Source: Comamonadaceae bacterium (GTDB lineage Bacteria; Pseudomonadota; Gammaproteobacteria; Burkholderiales; Burkholderiaceae_C). Taken from it: a stretch of 23,559 bases of DNA. Where the stretch lies: the NCBI GenBank assembly GCA_947454695.1, contig CANGMW010000009.1, positions 1 to 23,559 of the forward strand, written 5' to 3'. The notes beneath the pieces were generated by a model, which saw only the letters and a list, made by a program, of their open reading frames with translations, was not told the origin of the DNA and made no database searches. Below, one piece after another: positions 7,325 through 14,857 of this stretch (position 1 is the stretch's first letter; each line of letters opens with the position of its first letter). A program made the translations under genes and the position numbers.

Positions 7325-8497
7325 ATGTTGAACTGGGAAGAAGAGATCAAGCCCGCATCGTCAGTCTTATCTGCAAGCAGCCCGTTTGGTGGCAGCTCGC
7401 TGACGCATCTTTCGCCATTGCCTGAAGTGGGCATGGCTCCCGCCGTTACCTCCGCCGCGTCTGCTCCCGTTGCCACGCCGCAGCGGATGAAGGCCTCTGA
7501 CAAGCGCATCATCAATGGCCAGACCGACGTCAACCAGCTGGTGCCTTTCAAATACAAATGGGCTTGGGAAAAATACCTCTCGTCGTGCGCCAACCACTGG
7601 ATGCCGCAAGAAGTGAACATGACGCGGGACATCGCGCTGTGGAAAGATCCTAACGGTCTGACCGAAGACGAGCGCCGTATCGTCAAGCGCAACCTCGGCT
7701 TCTTTGTGACAGCTGACTCACTGGCCGCCAACAACATTGTGCTGGGCACTTACCGCCACATCACCGCGCCCGAATGCCGTCAGTTCTTGCTGCGTCAGGC
7801 CTTTGAAGAAGCCATTCACACCCACGCCTACCAATACATCGTGGAGTCGCTCGGCTTGGACGAAGCAGAGATTTTCAACGCCTACAACGAAGTCAAGTCA
7901 ATCCGCGATAAAGACCAATTCCTGCTGCCGTTTATCAGCGTCATCATGGACCCCAACTTCAACACGGGTACGGTCGCCACGGATCAAGCACTGCTCAAGT
8001 CCCTGATCGTGTTTGCCTGTCTCATGGAAGGCCTGTTCTTCTATGTGGGCTTCACGCAAATTCTCGCGCTCGGTCGCCAGAACAAGATGACGGGTGCTGC
8101 CGAGCAGTACCAGTACATCCTGCGCGATGAATCCATGCACTGCAACTTCGGCATTGACCTCATCAACCAGCTCAAACTTGAAAATCCGCACCTGTGGACG
8201 GCCGAGTTCAAGGCAGAGATCCGCGCGCTGTTCGAACAAGCTGTCGAGCTTGAATACCGCTACGCCGAAGACACCATGCCCCGCGGCGTGCTGGGCATGA
8301 ATGCCTCCATGTTCAAGGGCTACTTGCGCTATATCGCCAACCGGCGTGCCACGCAAATCGGCTTGGAAGCGCTTTTCCCCAATGAGGAAAATCCCTTCCC
8401 CTGGATGAGTGAGATGATTGATCTGAAGAAAGAGCGCAATTTCTTTGAGACCCGAGTGATTGAGTACCAATCCGGTGGCGCGCTTTCTTGGGACTGA
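7325..8497 (+). CDS. nrdB: Class Ia ribonucleoside-diphosphate reductase, beta subunit
   Basis: Ferritin-like di-iron subunit that generates and stores the tyrosyl radical used by NrdA. Using the ATG at 7325 it has 390 residues. The radical-site signature ExxHxxxY is present as Glu162, His165 and Tyr169 (EEAIHTHAY), the spacing of Glu115/His118/Tyr122 in Escherichia coli. The second metal pair appears in the helix containing RDESMHCNFG. The start at 7325 gives MLNWEEEIKP, the usual N-terminus in this family; an in-frame ATG at 7253 would add 24 unconserved residues, lacks a ribosome binding site and lies at the foot of a hairpin. It follows nrdA by 116 bp and should share its NrdR-controlled transcript. 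Confidence 0.96.
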   Translation: MLNWEEEIKPASSVLSASSPFGGSSLTHLSPLPEVGMAPAVTSAASAPVATPQRMKASDKRIINGQTDVNQLVPFKYKWAWEKYLSSCANHWMPQEVNMTRDIALWKDPNGLTEDERRIVKRNLGFFVTADSLAANNIVLGTYRHITAPECRQFLLRQAFEEAIHTHAYQYIVESLGLDEAEIFNAYNEVKSIRDKDQFLLPFISVIMDPNFNTGTVATDQALLKSLIVFACLMEGLFFYVGFTQILALGRQNKMTGAAEQYQYILRDESMHCNFGIDLINQLKLENPHLWTAEFKAEIRALFEQAVELEYRYAEDTMPRGVLGMNASMFKGYLRYIANRRATQIGLEALFPNEENPFPWMSEMIDLKKERNFFETRVIEYQSGGALSWD

Positions 8498-8576
8498 TAC
8501 GAATTAAGCATGACGTACAAAATTTCACAAGCCAACACGGACGCTTTGAAGAGCGCATGGGGTTTGTGCACCCGAG

Positions 8577-8610
8577 TTCATGGACATGGGATTTCGCCCA
8601 TGCCCATGAA
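8577..8610 (+). other. Strong hairpin between nrdB and the histone-like gene
   Basis: TTCATGG plus CATGGG (8577-8590) pairs with CCCATG plus CCATGAA (8597-8610), a 13 bp stem interrupted by one A-C mismatch, with a six-base loop. There is no T run after it. It may protect the nrdAB transcript 3' end, act as a processing site, or influence the downstream gene. Confidence 0.5.
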
Positions 8611-8658
8611 TCACTTCTTGCAATCCAACAAGCATGAAGTGCTCTTTGTAACTTGATC

Positions 8659-8664
8659 AAGGAG
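8659..8664 (+). promoter_or_regulatory. Ribosome binding site of the histone-like gene
   Basis: AAGGAG lies 6 bp before the ATG at 8671. It selects that start over an in-frame alternative at 8653, which lies upstream of this site and would translate through it. Confidence 0.8.
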
Positions 8665-8670
8665 AAAATA

Positions 8671-9168
8671 ATGGCAACTGCAAAAAAACCGGCCGCTAAG
8701 AAGGCCGCACCGAAGAAAGCTCCCGCTAAAAAAGTGGCAGCAAAGAAACCAGCAGCTAAAAAAGTAGCAGCTAAAAAAGCACCGGCCAAAAAAGCCGTCG
8801 CTAAAAAAGCTCCTGCCAAAAAAGTTGCTGCTAAGAAGCCCGCAGCTAAAAAAGTAGCAGCTAAGAAGCCCGTAGCTAAAAAAGCTGCTGCTAAAAAGCC
8901 TGCTGCTAAAAAAGCTGCAAAAAAGGTTGTTAAGAAGGCGGTCAAGAAAGTAGCGGCCAAAAAGCCTGCTGCTAAAAAAGCCGCCAAGAAAAAACCTGCT
9001 GCCAAAAAAGCAGCGAAAGCGAAAGCCCCCGCGAAGAAAGCTGCCAAAAAACCGGCCGCGAAGAAAGCCGCGAAAGCACCCGCTGCGAAAGTAGCGCCTG
9101 CTCCTGCTGCTCAGACTACTCTGAACCCGCAGGCTGCTTGGCCGTTTCCAACGGCCAGCAAACCCTGA
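8671..9168 (+). CDS. Histone H1-like DNA-binding protein, Lys/Ala/Pro repeats
   Basis: A 165-residue, extremely basic protein built from tandem variants of AAKKP, AAKKA and APAKK from residue 4 to about 145, with no folded domain visible. It ends in a distinct tail, LNPQAAWPFPTASKP, that I recall as conserved in Comamonadaceae homologues. Such proteins resemble the C-terminal tail of eukaryotic histone H1 and are thought to bind and condense DNA in a sequence-independent way. An ideal ribosome binding site precedes the ATG and a strong terminator follows, so this is a self-contained, probably highly expressed unit. The coding DNA is repetitive and rich in A6 tracts, which could make repeat number variable between strains. 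Direct evidence for its role is lacking here. Confidence 0.85.
   Translation: MATAKKPAAKKAAPKKAPAKKVAAKKPAAKKVAAKKAPAKKAVAKKAPAKKVAAKKPAAKKVAAKKPVAKKAAAKKPAAKKAAKKVVKKAVKKVAAKKPAAKKAAKKKPAAKKAAKAKAPAKKAAKKPAAKKAAKAPAAKVAPAPAAQTTLNPQAAWPFPTASKP
8680..9090 (+). repeat. Coding low-complexity repeats of the histone-like gene
   Basis: Degenerate tandem units of about 12-15 bp coding for Ala-Ala-Lys-Lys-Pro/Ala fill most of the gene, with many GCTAAAAAAG-type words. The repeats are imperfect and in frame, so they are coding repeats and not a separate element. Confidence 0.75.
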
Positions 9169-9186
9169 TTTCAGGGTTTAGGCTTC

Positions 9187-9218
9187 AAGCCCGATGTCCG
9201 AAAGGCATCGGGCTTTTT
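9187..9218 (+). terminator. Intrinsic terminator of the histone-like gene
   Basis: AAGCCCGATG (9187-9196) and CATCGGGCTT (9206-9215) form a perfect 10 bp stem with a nine-base loop, and the T run covers 9214-9218. It lies 18 bp after the stop codon. Confidence 0.92.
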
Positions 9219-9241
9219 CATGCCCGCATCAAGAAGACCTC

Positions 9242-9565
9242 ATGGGACTGCCTGCATTTCCTTTTTTGAAATTAGATGCCACCGGTGGCGTGGTCATCGA
9301 TGTGCATGCCATGCCGAATGCGAACAAAACAGTGGTTCAAGGCCTTCATGACGGTGCTGTGCATATTCGCCTCAAAGCCCCGCCAGTGGAAGGCAAAGCC
9401 AATGAGGCCTTACTGAGATGGTTGGCGACTGAACTGGAAATTCCCCGCGGCAGCATCGAGTTGCTTAGAGGCGATAAGTCGCGACGTAAACACTGTCGCG
9501 TGGCCCCCGCTTACATCGAAACCGCGCGTTGGGACAAGCTTCAAGTGCAAGAGGCATCCCGCTGA
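9242..9565 (+). CDS. DUF167 (YggU-family) protein
   Basis: A 107-residue protein of the DUF167/YggU family, whose structure is a small alpha/beta fold and whose function is not established. The typical core is visible: VHAMPNANK, then LKAPPVEGKANEALL at about residues 42-56, then a stretch with SIELLRGDKSRRK. The ATG at 9242 is chosen because a longer reading from 9194 would start inside the terminator stem of the previous gene, and the residues it adds are unlike the family. It is the last plus-strand gene before a convergent minus-strand run, with only 9 bp between the two stop codons. Confidence 0.88.
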   Translation: MGLPAFPFLKLDATGGVVIDVHAMPNANKTVVQGLHDGAVHIRLKAPPVEGKANEALLRWLATELEIPRGSIELLRGDKSRRKHCRVAPAYIETARWDKLQVQEASR

Positions 9566-9574
9566 GCGCGACGC

Positions 9575-10477
9575 TCACAAGCCCATTGCGGCCAGATTCA
9601 CCTGGTAGTTTTGCGGCCCGCGGTGGGCGATTTTGAGCGCACCCATTTGATTACCCAGGGCCGCACAGCGCGTGAGTGGCCAGCCTTGCTCCAAGCCAAA
9701 CAAGAGTGCGCCACGGTAGGCATCCCCGCAACCGGTGGGATCTACCACCGCTTGCGCTTGAACGGGCGGGACGAGGATTTTTTCTCCGTCAACCCAGACT
9801 TCACTGCCTTGCGAGCCCAAAGTAACGATCAGCCCTTGTACGCGTTTTGAGATTTCTAAATTAGTCAGGCCAGTGCGCTCACACAACATCTTGCCTTCAT
9901 AGTCATTGACGGTGACCCAACTGGCCAGCTCAATAAAGCGCGTCAATTCTGCGCCATCAAACATGGGCAAGCCTTGGCCGGGATCAAACACAAACGGGAT
10001 CTTGGCTTCGTTGAACTGTTGGGCATGACTCAACATGGCGTCACGCCCATCCGGAGAAACGATGCCCAGCGAAATGTTTTTGCCGGCTTCAATCCGGTTG
10101 TCGTGGGCATGCATCATGGCCCCCGGATGAAAGGCGGTGATCTGGTTGTTGTCGCGGTCCGTCATGATCAAGGCTTGGGCCGTGTAGGTTTCCTGGATCT
10201 GCCGCACATGCCGGGTTTCAATGCCCAGCTCTTGCAAGCGAAGCAGGTAGCCGGCGCCATCATTACCCAAAGTGGCCATCGGAACGGGCTGTCCCCCCAA
10301 TGCCTTGAGCGCATAGGCGATATTGCCCGCACATCCACCGAAATCACGCCGCAGGGTGGGCACCAGAAAGGACACATTCAAAATATGCAGCTGCTCGGGC
10401 AGGATTTGCTCAGCAAATCGGCCCTCGAAGTTCATGATGGTGTCAAAAGCCAGAGAGCCGCAAATCAAAGATGCCAT
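9575..10477 (-). CDS. PfkB-family carbohydrate/nucleoside kinase (adenosine kinase-like)
   Basis: A ribokinase-superfamily kinase of 300 residues that transfers phosphate from ATP to a sugar or nucleoside. The N-terminal substrate side shows the conserved GGCAGNIAYAL (about 47-57), and the anion-hole/catalytic motif is DPTGCGDAYRG with the catalytic base at Asp252. The motif reads GCGD where many members have GAGD. Close relatives in Betaproteobacteria are often labelled adenosine kinase, but substrate cannot be fixed from sequence. It is the last gene of the leftward accB-accC-prmA-DUF3426 run, 17 bp after the preceding stop, without an obvious ribosome binding site, so translational coupling is possible. 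Confidence 0.85.
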   Translation of the reverse strand: MASLICGSLAFDTIMNFEGRFAEQILPEQLHILNVSFLVPTLRRDFGGCAGNIAYALKALGGQPVPMATLGNDGAGYLLRLQELGIETRHVRQIQETYTAQALIMTDRDNNQITAFHPGAMMHAHDNRIEAGKNISLGIVSPDGRDAMLSHAQQFNEAKIPFVFDPGQGLPMFDGAELTRFIELASWVTVNDYEGKMLCERTGLTNLEISKRVQGLIVTLGSQGSEVWVDGEKILVPPVQAQAVVDPTGCGDAYRGALLFGLEQGWPLTRCAALGNQMGALKIAHRGPQNYQVNLAAMGL

Positions 10478-10494
10478 AAGATTTTTTTCTAAGG

Positions 10495-11418
10495 TCAGGG
10501 GTAAAAAGCAAGGATTCGATAACCCGCAATACGCTGTGATACGTCTGCGTTGGTCAGATTCACCATCGCCGAGCCGGTGCTTTGGACGCCGGGTGCCAGT
10601 GTATTGGTATGAAAGTTCAGATCTTTTTCACGCAGAACTTTTCGCACCAGCGCTTGGTCATGCGCATCGGTGAGAGAAATTTCTATCGCTGGCACAGCCA
10701 AGGCAACGTCACTGGTATTTTTGAGTGAGAAATTCAGGGTGTACAGGTCGGGACGAATTTTGGTGAATGATGAACTTTCAATCACCACCGCTTCAATTTG
10801 TCGTAATGCTCTAACGCGGCATTTCATCGCATCACAAAAGTCTTCCAACCAAGGTTTGAGCCGAGGCTCATGGGCGGCGATGAGGTCACGCTCGTGGGCG
10901 GCGATTTGCACCAAAAAACCAGCCGACAGCAGCAACACGACCAACGCCAACCCCGCGCGCTCCCAAGGGCTGACGTATTTCAGACGCTTTGGCGGTTTGC
11001 GCAAAAAACTAAGCGGCTTGTCTTTGATCTGCAGATTCAGCGCATCGCTTGTACCGGGCGGCGACGGCGCAACATCGAAGGGCTTAATTTGCTCAATGGG
11101 CACATAGGGCTCTTTAGGCTCACTGTAGGCGTGGTGTTCTGTTGATGGGATTTGAGTGGACAGATCTACATCCACCGGCCCATGCGCTGAAAAATGCTGC
11201 TCGACGCTTACCCCGTGCAAAGGTGACATCGCATCATCAGCAAGAGCTTGATCGGACGCCGGTTCTGCCTCGACGAGGGCTTGGGTATAGAGATGCACGT
11301 TGGCATCAAAGACATTCTGGCATTGACCACAACGAACCCAACCCTGCGACACCTGCAATTGGTCGGCAACGACTTTGAACAGCGTCTGGCAGGCCGGGCA
11401 TTGGGTGATCAGGCTCAT
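10495..11418 (-). CDS. Zinc-ribbon (MJ0042-type) and DUF3426 membrane protein
   Basis: A 307-residue protein beginning with a zinc-ribbon: Cys7-x2-Cys10 and Cys30-x2-Cys33 (CPAC, CGQC). A variable acidic/proline-rich linker follows, then one membrane segment at about residues 163-183, then a C-terminal DUF3426 domain predicted outside the cytoplasm. Similar proteins sit between prmA and neighbouring genes in many Burkholderiales, where they remain of unknown function. The ATG at 11418 is preferred because the protein then starts MSLITQCPAC; an upstream in-frame start at 11445 adds nine residues without a ribosome binding site. It begins 34 bp after the prmA stop. Confidence 0.85.
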   Translation of the reverse strand: MSLITQCPACQTLFKVVADQLQVSQGWVRCGQCQNVFDANVHLYTQALVEAEPASDQALADDAMSPLHGVSVEQHFSAHGPVDVDLSTQIPSTEHHAYSEPKEPYVPIEQIKPFDVAPSPPGTSDALNLQIKDKPLSFLRKPPKRLKYVSPWERAGLALVVLLLSAGFLVQIAAHERDLIAAHEPRLKPWLEDFCDAMKCRVRALRQIEAVVIESSSFTKIRPDLYTLNFSLKNTSDVALAVPAIEISLTDAHDQALVRKVLREKDLNFHTNTLAPGVQSTGSAMVNLTNADVSQRIAGYRILAFYP

Positions 11419-11452
11419 GATCTTTCGATTGTAGAGCCCCCACAACCCTTGC

Positions 11453-12337
11453 TCAGAGTCGCGCGGTCATCAAGATCCAGCCGTCTTGAGAGTCACTCAC
11501 TGACAGTTCACACCAAGGCGCATAGGCCAATTGGAGTTCCTCAGCCTGTCGCTCCAAAATTCCCGCCAGCACCAGGCCCCCCCCGGTTTGAACGCGAGCG
11601 CACAACAGTGGCGCCAGCACTTTGAGGGGCGTTGCCAGAATATTGGCCAGTACGGTTTGGTACTGCCCTTGCGCTTGCTCGGGTTGACCCGCATGCAGGA
11701 CGACCGCGTTGGCCTGCGCATTGATTTGCGTCGAGGTGACAGCTGCGTCGTCAATGTCCACAGCATCAATGTCAGAGGCACCGAACTTGGCCGCACCAAT
11801 GGCCAAAATACCCGAACCGCAACCGTAATCCAATACACGGCCTAATCCCCCGGGGGCTTGGCTGGCGATCCAGCGCAGGCACATGCGGGTCGTGGGGTGT
11901 GTGCCGGTGCCAAACGCCAGACCCGGATCGAGTCGGATGGTGTGGCGAGCTTGGGCTGGTGGTTCATGCCAGGTCGGCACTATCCAAAAATCAGGGGTGA
12001 TCTCAACCGGTGCGAATTGAGATTGCGTCAAGCGCACCCAATCTTGCTCGGGCACCTGGGTAACGCCCAACAGGCGGCAGCCCTCAAAAAAATCTTGTGC
12101 TTGCAGCAGGGTGGCCGCTTCCAGCGCCGCCGTTTCTTGCGCAAACAGGGCGAGAATGCGTGAGCGGTTCCACCCATCTTGGGGTGGGGGCATGCCGGGC
12201 TCACCAAATAAGGCTTGTTCTTCCTGGGTCTGGGCATCCGCATCTTCGACGCTCACGCTGAGAGCGTCTAAGGCATCCAGGGCATCACTGAGTGTCTCCA
12301 CGCGGTCTTGGGGACACATCAAACTCAATTCAAACAT
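11453..12337 (-). CDS. prmA: Ribosomal protein L11 methyltransferase
   Basis: SAM-dependent enzyme that trimethylates ribosomal protein L11. The 294-residue protein has an N-terminal L11-recognition domain, the family motif GLAFGTGTHPTT (139-150), SAM motif I as DYGCGSGILA (170-179), an acidic motif II (VDID near 193-196), and a catalytic-region signature NILATPL. It lies 11 bp after the accC stop codon and should be cotranscribed with accBC, a common arrangement in Betaproteobacteria. The length matches the family. No ribosome binding site is obvious before the ATG, so coupling with accC is likely. Confidence 0.95.
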   Translation of the reverse strand: MFELSLMCPQDRVETLSDALDALDALSVSVEDADAQTQEEQALFGEPGMPPPQDGWNRSRILALFAQETAALEAATLLQAQDFFEGCRLLGVTQVPEQDWVRLTQSQFAPVEITPDFWIVPTWHEPPAQARHTIRLDPGLAFGTGTHPTTRMCLRWIASQAPGGLGRVLDYGCGSGILAIGAAKFGASDIDAVDIDDAAVTSTQINAQANAVVLHAGQPEQAQGQYQTVLANILATPLKVLAPLLCARVQTGGGLVLAGILERQAEELQLAYAPWCELSVSDSQDGWILMTARL

Positions 12338-12348
12338 GGTTCATTCGC

Positions 12349-13698
12349 TCAGCGTTTGTGTTGGCTAAGCCACTCTTCCAGGTAATGGATGTTGGTCCCA
12401 CCTGTCATGAACTTAGCGTCCACCATCAACTCGCGATGCAAGGGAATGTTGGTGTTGATACCCTCGACCACGGTTTCAGCCAAGGCAGTGCGCATGCGCG
12501 CCAGCGCTTGGTCCCGGGTGTCTCCATGAACAATGATCTTCCCAATCATGGAGTCGTAGTTCGGCGGCACAAAATAGTTGGTGTAAACATGGGAGTCCAC
12601 CCGCACACCAGGACCACCGGGCGCATGCCACATGGTGATGCGACCGGGCGAGGGCATGAAGTTGAACGGGTCTTCCGCGTTGACGCGGCACTCAATGGCG
12701 TGCCCCCTGATTTGAATGTCACGCTGGGTGAAGGGTAATTTTTCACCGGCCGCCACCATGATTTGCGTTTTGACGATGTCCACACCCGTGATCATCTCGG
12801 TCACCGGGTGTTCCACCTGCACCCGGGTGTTCATCTCAATGAAATAGAACTCGCCATTTTCATAGAGGAACTCGAACGTGCCTGCGCCACGGTAGCCGAT
12901 TTTTTTGCAGGCTGCGACACAACGCTCGCCAATTTTCTCGATCAACTTGCGTGCGATGCCCGGTGCAGGCGCTTCTTCAAGGATTTTTTGATGGCGACGC
13001 TGCATGGAGCAGTCGCGCTCGCCCAGGTACACCGCGTTCTTGTGCTTGTCGGCCAGTATCTGTATTTCAATGTGGCGCGGGTTCTGGAGAAATTTCTCCA
13101 TGTAAACCGCCGGGTTGTTGAAGGCAGCGCCCGCCTCGGCTTTGGTCATCTGCACCGCATTGATCAGCGCCGCCTCGGTATGCACCACGCGCATGCCGCG
13201 CCCGCCGCCGCCGCCTGCGGCCTTGATGATCACGGGGTAGCCCACAGACTTGGCAATCCGGCGAATTTCAATAGGATCGTCCGGCAGTTCACCGTCAGAG
13301 CCGGGCACACACGGCACGCCTGCTTTGATCATGGCTTGTTTGGCTGAGACCTTGTCACCCATGGTGCGGATGGATTCTGGCGTCGGGCCGATGAACTGAA
13401 ATCCGCTTTGCTCGACACGCTCTGCAAAGCTGGCGTTTTCGCTCAGGAAGCCGTAACCAGGGTGAATAGCTTCAGCATCGGTCACTTCGGCTGCCGAAAT
13501 GATGGCCGGCATGTTGAGGTAGCTCAAGCCTGAAGGTGCAGGGCCAATGCACACCGCTTCCTCGGCTAATTTCACATACTTGGCTTCACGGTCCGCTTCG
13601 GAGTAAACCATGACGGCTTTGACGCCCAGCTCGCGGCAAGCGCGCTGGATGCGCAGGGCAATTTCGCCACGGTTGGCGACCAGAATTTTCTTGAACAT
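12349..13698 (-). CDS. accC: Acetyl-CoA carboxylase, biotin carboxylase subunit
   Basis: ATP-dependent carboxylation of biotin carried by AccB, the first half-reaction of acetyl-CoA carboxylase in fatty acid synthesis. The 449-residue length is standard. ATP-grasp features are in place with the same numbering as the Escherichia coli enzyme: Lys116 (MGDKVSAK), Lys159 and the glycine-rich loop GGGGGRGM (162-169), plus FIEMNTRVQVEHPVTE in the active site. The gene starts 13 bp after accB, forming the classical accBC operon. The carboxyltransferase genes accA and accD are not in this window. Confidence 0.98.
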   Translation of the reverse strand: MFKKILVANRGEIALRIQRACRELGVKAVMVYSEADREAKYVKLAEEAVCIGPAPSGLSYLNMPAIISAAEVTDAEAIHPGYGFLSENASFAERVEQSGFQFIGPTPESIRTMGDKVSAKQAMIKAGVPCVPGSDGELPDDPIEIRRIAKSVGYPVIIKAAGGGGGRGMRVVHTEAALINAVQMTKAEAGAAFNNPAVYMEKFLQNPRHIEIQILADKHKNAVYLGERDCSMQRRHQKILEEAPAPGIARKLIEKIGERCVAACKKIGYRGAGTFEFLYENGEFYFIEMNTRVQVEHPVTEMITGVDIVKTQIMVAAGEKLPFTQRDIQIRGHAIECRVNAEDPFNFMPSPGRITMWHAPGGPGVRVDSHVYTNYFVPPNYDSMIGKIIVHGDTRDQALARMRTALAETVVEGINTNIPLHRELMVDAKFMTGGTNIHYLEEWLSQHKR

Positions 13699-13711
13699 GG
13701 GTGCAGTCGCC

Positions 13712-14176
13712 TTATTCGATCACGAACAAGGGCTGGCCATACTCCACGGCCTGGCCGTTTTCGCACAGGATCTGGGTAATCGTTCCCGTGTGGTCGGATT
13801 CAATTTCATTGAGGATTTTCATCGCCTCAATAATGCACAGCGTGTCGCCAGTCTTGACTGCTGAGCCAATCTCAATAAATGACTTGGCCCCCGGGGAGGA
13901 GGAGCGATAAAAAGTACCCACCATAGGGGACTTCACCACATGACCGCTAGGCTCGGTGGCAACCGGGGCCGGCGCGGACACTGGCGCTGGGGCAGGTCCC
14001 GAGCTTTCGGCAGCAGGTGGCACGGCGGCCGCCACGGGTGGCGCATAGGTCACCTGAGCTGGTGCAAAACCGCCTTTGACGATGCGCACTTTGCCCTCTG
14101 CCTCGGTGATTTCCAGTTCAGAAACATTCGAATCCGACACCAAATCGATCAATGTCTTGAGTTTTCTCAAATCCAT
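13712..14176 (-). CDS. accB: Acetyl-CoA carboxylase, biotin carboxyl carrier protein
   Basis: Carrier protein that holds biotin on Lys120 in the motif EAMKILNEIE and moves it between the carboxylase and carboxyltransferase sites. The 154 residues contain an N-terminal helical part (MDLRKLKTLIDLV), a Pro/Ala-rich linker at about 44-76 and the C-terminal biotinyl domain. The ATG at 14176 follows AGGAG at good spacing; the longer reading from 14230 adds 18 residues absent from the family and runs through the promoter area. It leads the accB-accC-prmA run. Two palindromes and a TTGACA hexamer lie upstream. Confidence 0.97.
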   Translation of the reverse strand: MDLRKLKTLIDLVSDSNVSELEITEAEGKVRIVKGGFAPAQVTYAPPVAAAVPPAAESSGPAPAPVSAPAPVATEPSGHVVKSPMVGTFYRSSSPGAKSFIEIGSAVKTGDTLCIIEAMKILNEIESDHTGTITQILCENGQAVEYGQPLFVIE

Positions 14177-14191
14177 GGGAGCTCCTGCCTT

Positions 14192-14220
14192 ATTTTTGAT
14201 TTCATTCCAATTTATGTCAA
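14192..14220 (-). promoter_or_regulatory. Candidate accB promoter
   Basis: On the minus strand TTGACA (14220-14215) is followed after 17 bp by AAAAAT (14197-14192). The -35 is a perfect consensus and the -10 matches at four of six bases. Transcription would begin only about 8-10 bases before the ATG, which would clip the ribosome binding site, so another start upstream may also be used. Confidence 0.35.
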
Positions 14221-14227
14221 CACAGCC

Positions 14228-14263
14228 CAATTAGCTTCTAATTGCTCTGAATTTGTACAAATT
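14228..14263. promoter_or_regulatory. Two palindromes upstream of accB (possible operator)
   Basis: CAATTAG-CTT-CTAATTG (14228-14244) is a perfect 7 bp inverted repeat, and AATTTGTACAAATT (14250-14263) is a perfect 14 bp palindrome five bases further. Both lie just upstream of the -35-like TTGACA. They look like DNA-binding sites for a dimeric regulator, but I do not recognise one. Confidence 0.35.
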
Positions 14264-14274
14264 TGAATTGCATG

Positions 14275-14306
14275 AAATGAGCCCTTATCCTACCAGAAGC
14301 TCATTT
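14275..14306 (-). terminator. Weak hairpin over the tlpA stop codon
   Basis: AAATGAGC and GCTCATTT (8 bp, 14275-14282 with 14299-14306) flank a 16-base loop, and the stop codon is inside one arm. There is no proper T run. It may only partly separate the tlpA transcript from accB. Confidence 0.25.
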
Positions 14307-14834
14307 GAGATTTTGCCAATCATGGAGATCCTGAAGCGAAACCTTACCAATTTTCCTTTGACGCAGCTTGCCAGCGGAGTCCAACACCACGGAAAAGGGC
14401 AGCCCAGCCCCTGAATTTCCCAAAGCATTGGACAGTGAGACACCGCCCGAACCCGCCATCGCGATCGGAAAAGTCACGGGATGTTGCTTTAAAAAATCCA
14501 AAACCAATTTCGGCTGATCCACCGCCAAACCAATCACTTGCCATCTTTTAGATGAATTTTCGCGGTAAAAGCCGTCTAATAAAGGCATTTCCTCAATGCA
14601 TGGCGGACACCAGGTGGCCCAGAAATTAATCAATACAGGTGCGCCGCGCAGTTGAGCCATGGGGAAGCTGGCACCTTCTGGTGTGCGCAATTCAATTTGC
14701 CAAAAGTTGTCTGGCAGCGCAGTCTCAGACTCGGAAGCACCATGACGCCACCAAGCCAGCGCCGCCCCTCCCAGACCCGCAACAGCCGCGGTTGCAGCGA
14801 ACAGGGAGATGCGGCGGTCAAGATTAACTTTCAT
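14301..14834 (-). CDS. TlpA/ResA-type thiol:disulfide oxidoreductase
   Basis: A membrane-anchored thioredoxin-fold protein of 177 residues. A basic N-terminus and hydrophobic segment (about residues 9-29) should anchor it in the inner membrane with the redox domain in the periplasm. The active site is WCPPC with Cys76 and Cys79, preceded by INFWAT and followed by EEMP, typical of TlpA/ResA proteins that reduce cytochrome c or other envelope thiols. The ATG at 14834 has AGGTG six bases upstream; an alternative ATG at 14858 overlaps the stop of the preceding gene. It may be cotranscribed with the upstream unnamed gene. The physiological partner cannot be told from sequence. Confidence 0.88.
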   Translation of the reverse strand: MKVNLDRRISLFAATAAVAGLGGAALAWWRHGASESETALPDNFWQIELRTPEGASFPMAQLRGAPVLINFWATWCPPCIEEMPLLDGFYRENSSKRWQVIGLAVDQPKLVLDFLKQHPVTFPIAMAGSGGVSLSNALGNSGAGLPFSVVLDSAGKLRQRKIGKVSLQDLHDWQNLK

Positions 14835-14857
14835 AAATACACCTGTAAATTCGGCCA

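Noticed and set aside
8313..9047. Long minus-strand frame rich in Ala/Phe/Leu opposite the histone-like gene
   Set aside because: It is the antisense reading of the Lys/Ala codon repeats (AAA/GCN read as TTT/NGC), so its apparent hydrophobic repeats are an artefact; the plus-strand frame has an ideal ribosome binding site and terminator.
8680..9090. Regular short repeats that could suggest a CRISPR array or satellite
   Set aside because: Units are 12-15 bp, in frame, code for AAKKP-type motifs and have no unique spacers.
9194..9241. Upstream in-frame start for the DUF167 gene
   Set aside because: It would begin inside the terminator stem of the preceding gene and add residues not typical of the family.
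9563..9577. Palindrome TGAGCG-CGA-CGCTCA joining the two convergent stop codons
   Set aside because: Six bp stem without T runs; the symmetry largely follows from two facing TGA codons, so I do not call a bidirectional terminator.
14238..14273. An 11-codon mini-ORF upstream of accB as a leader peptide
   Set aside because: No ribosome binding site, no run of one amino acid and no terminator/antiterminator pair follows.
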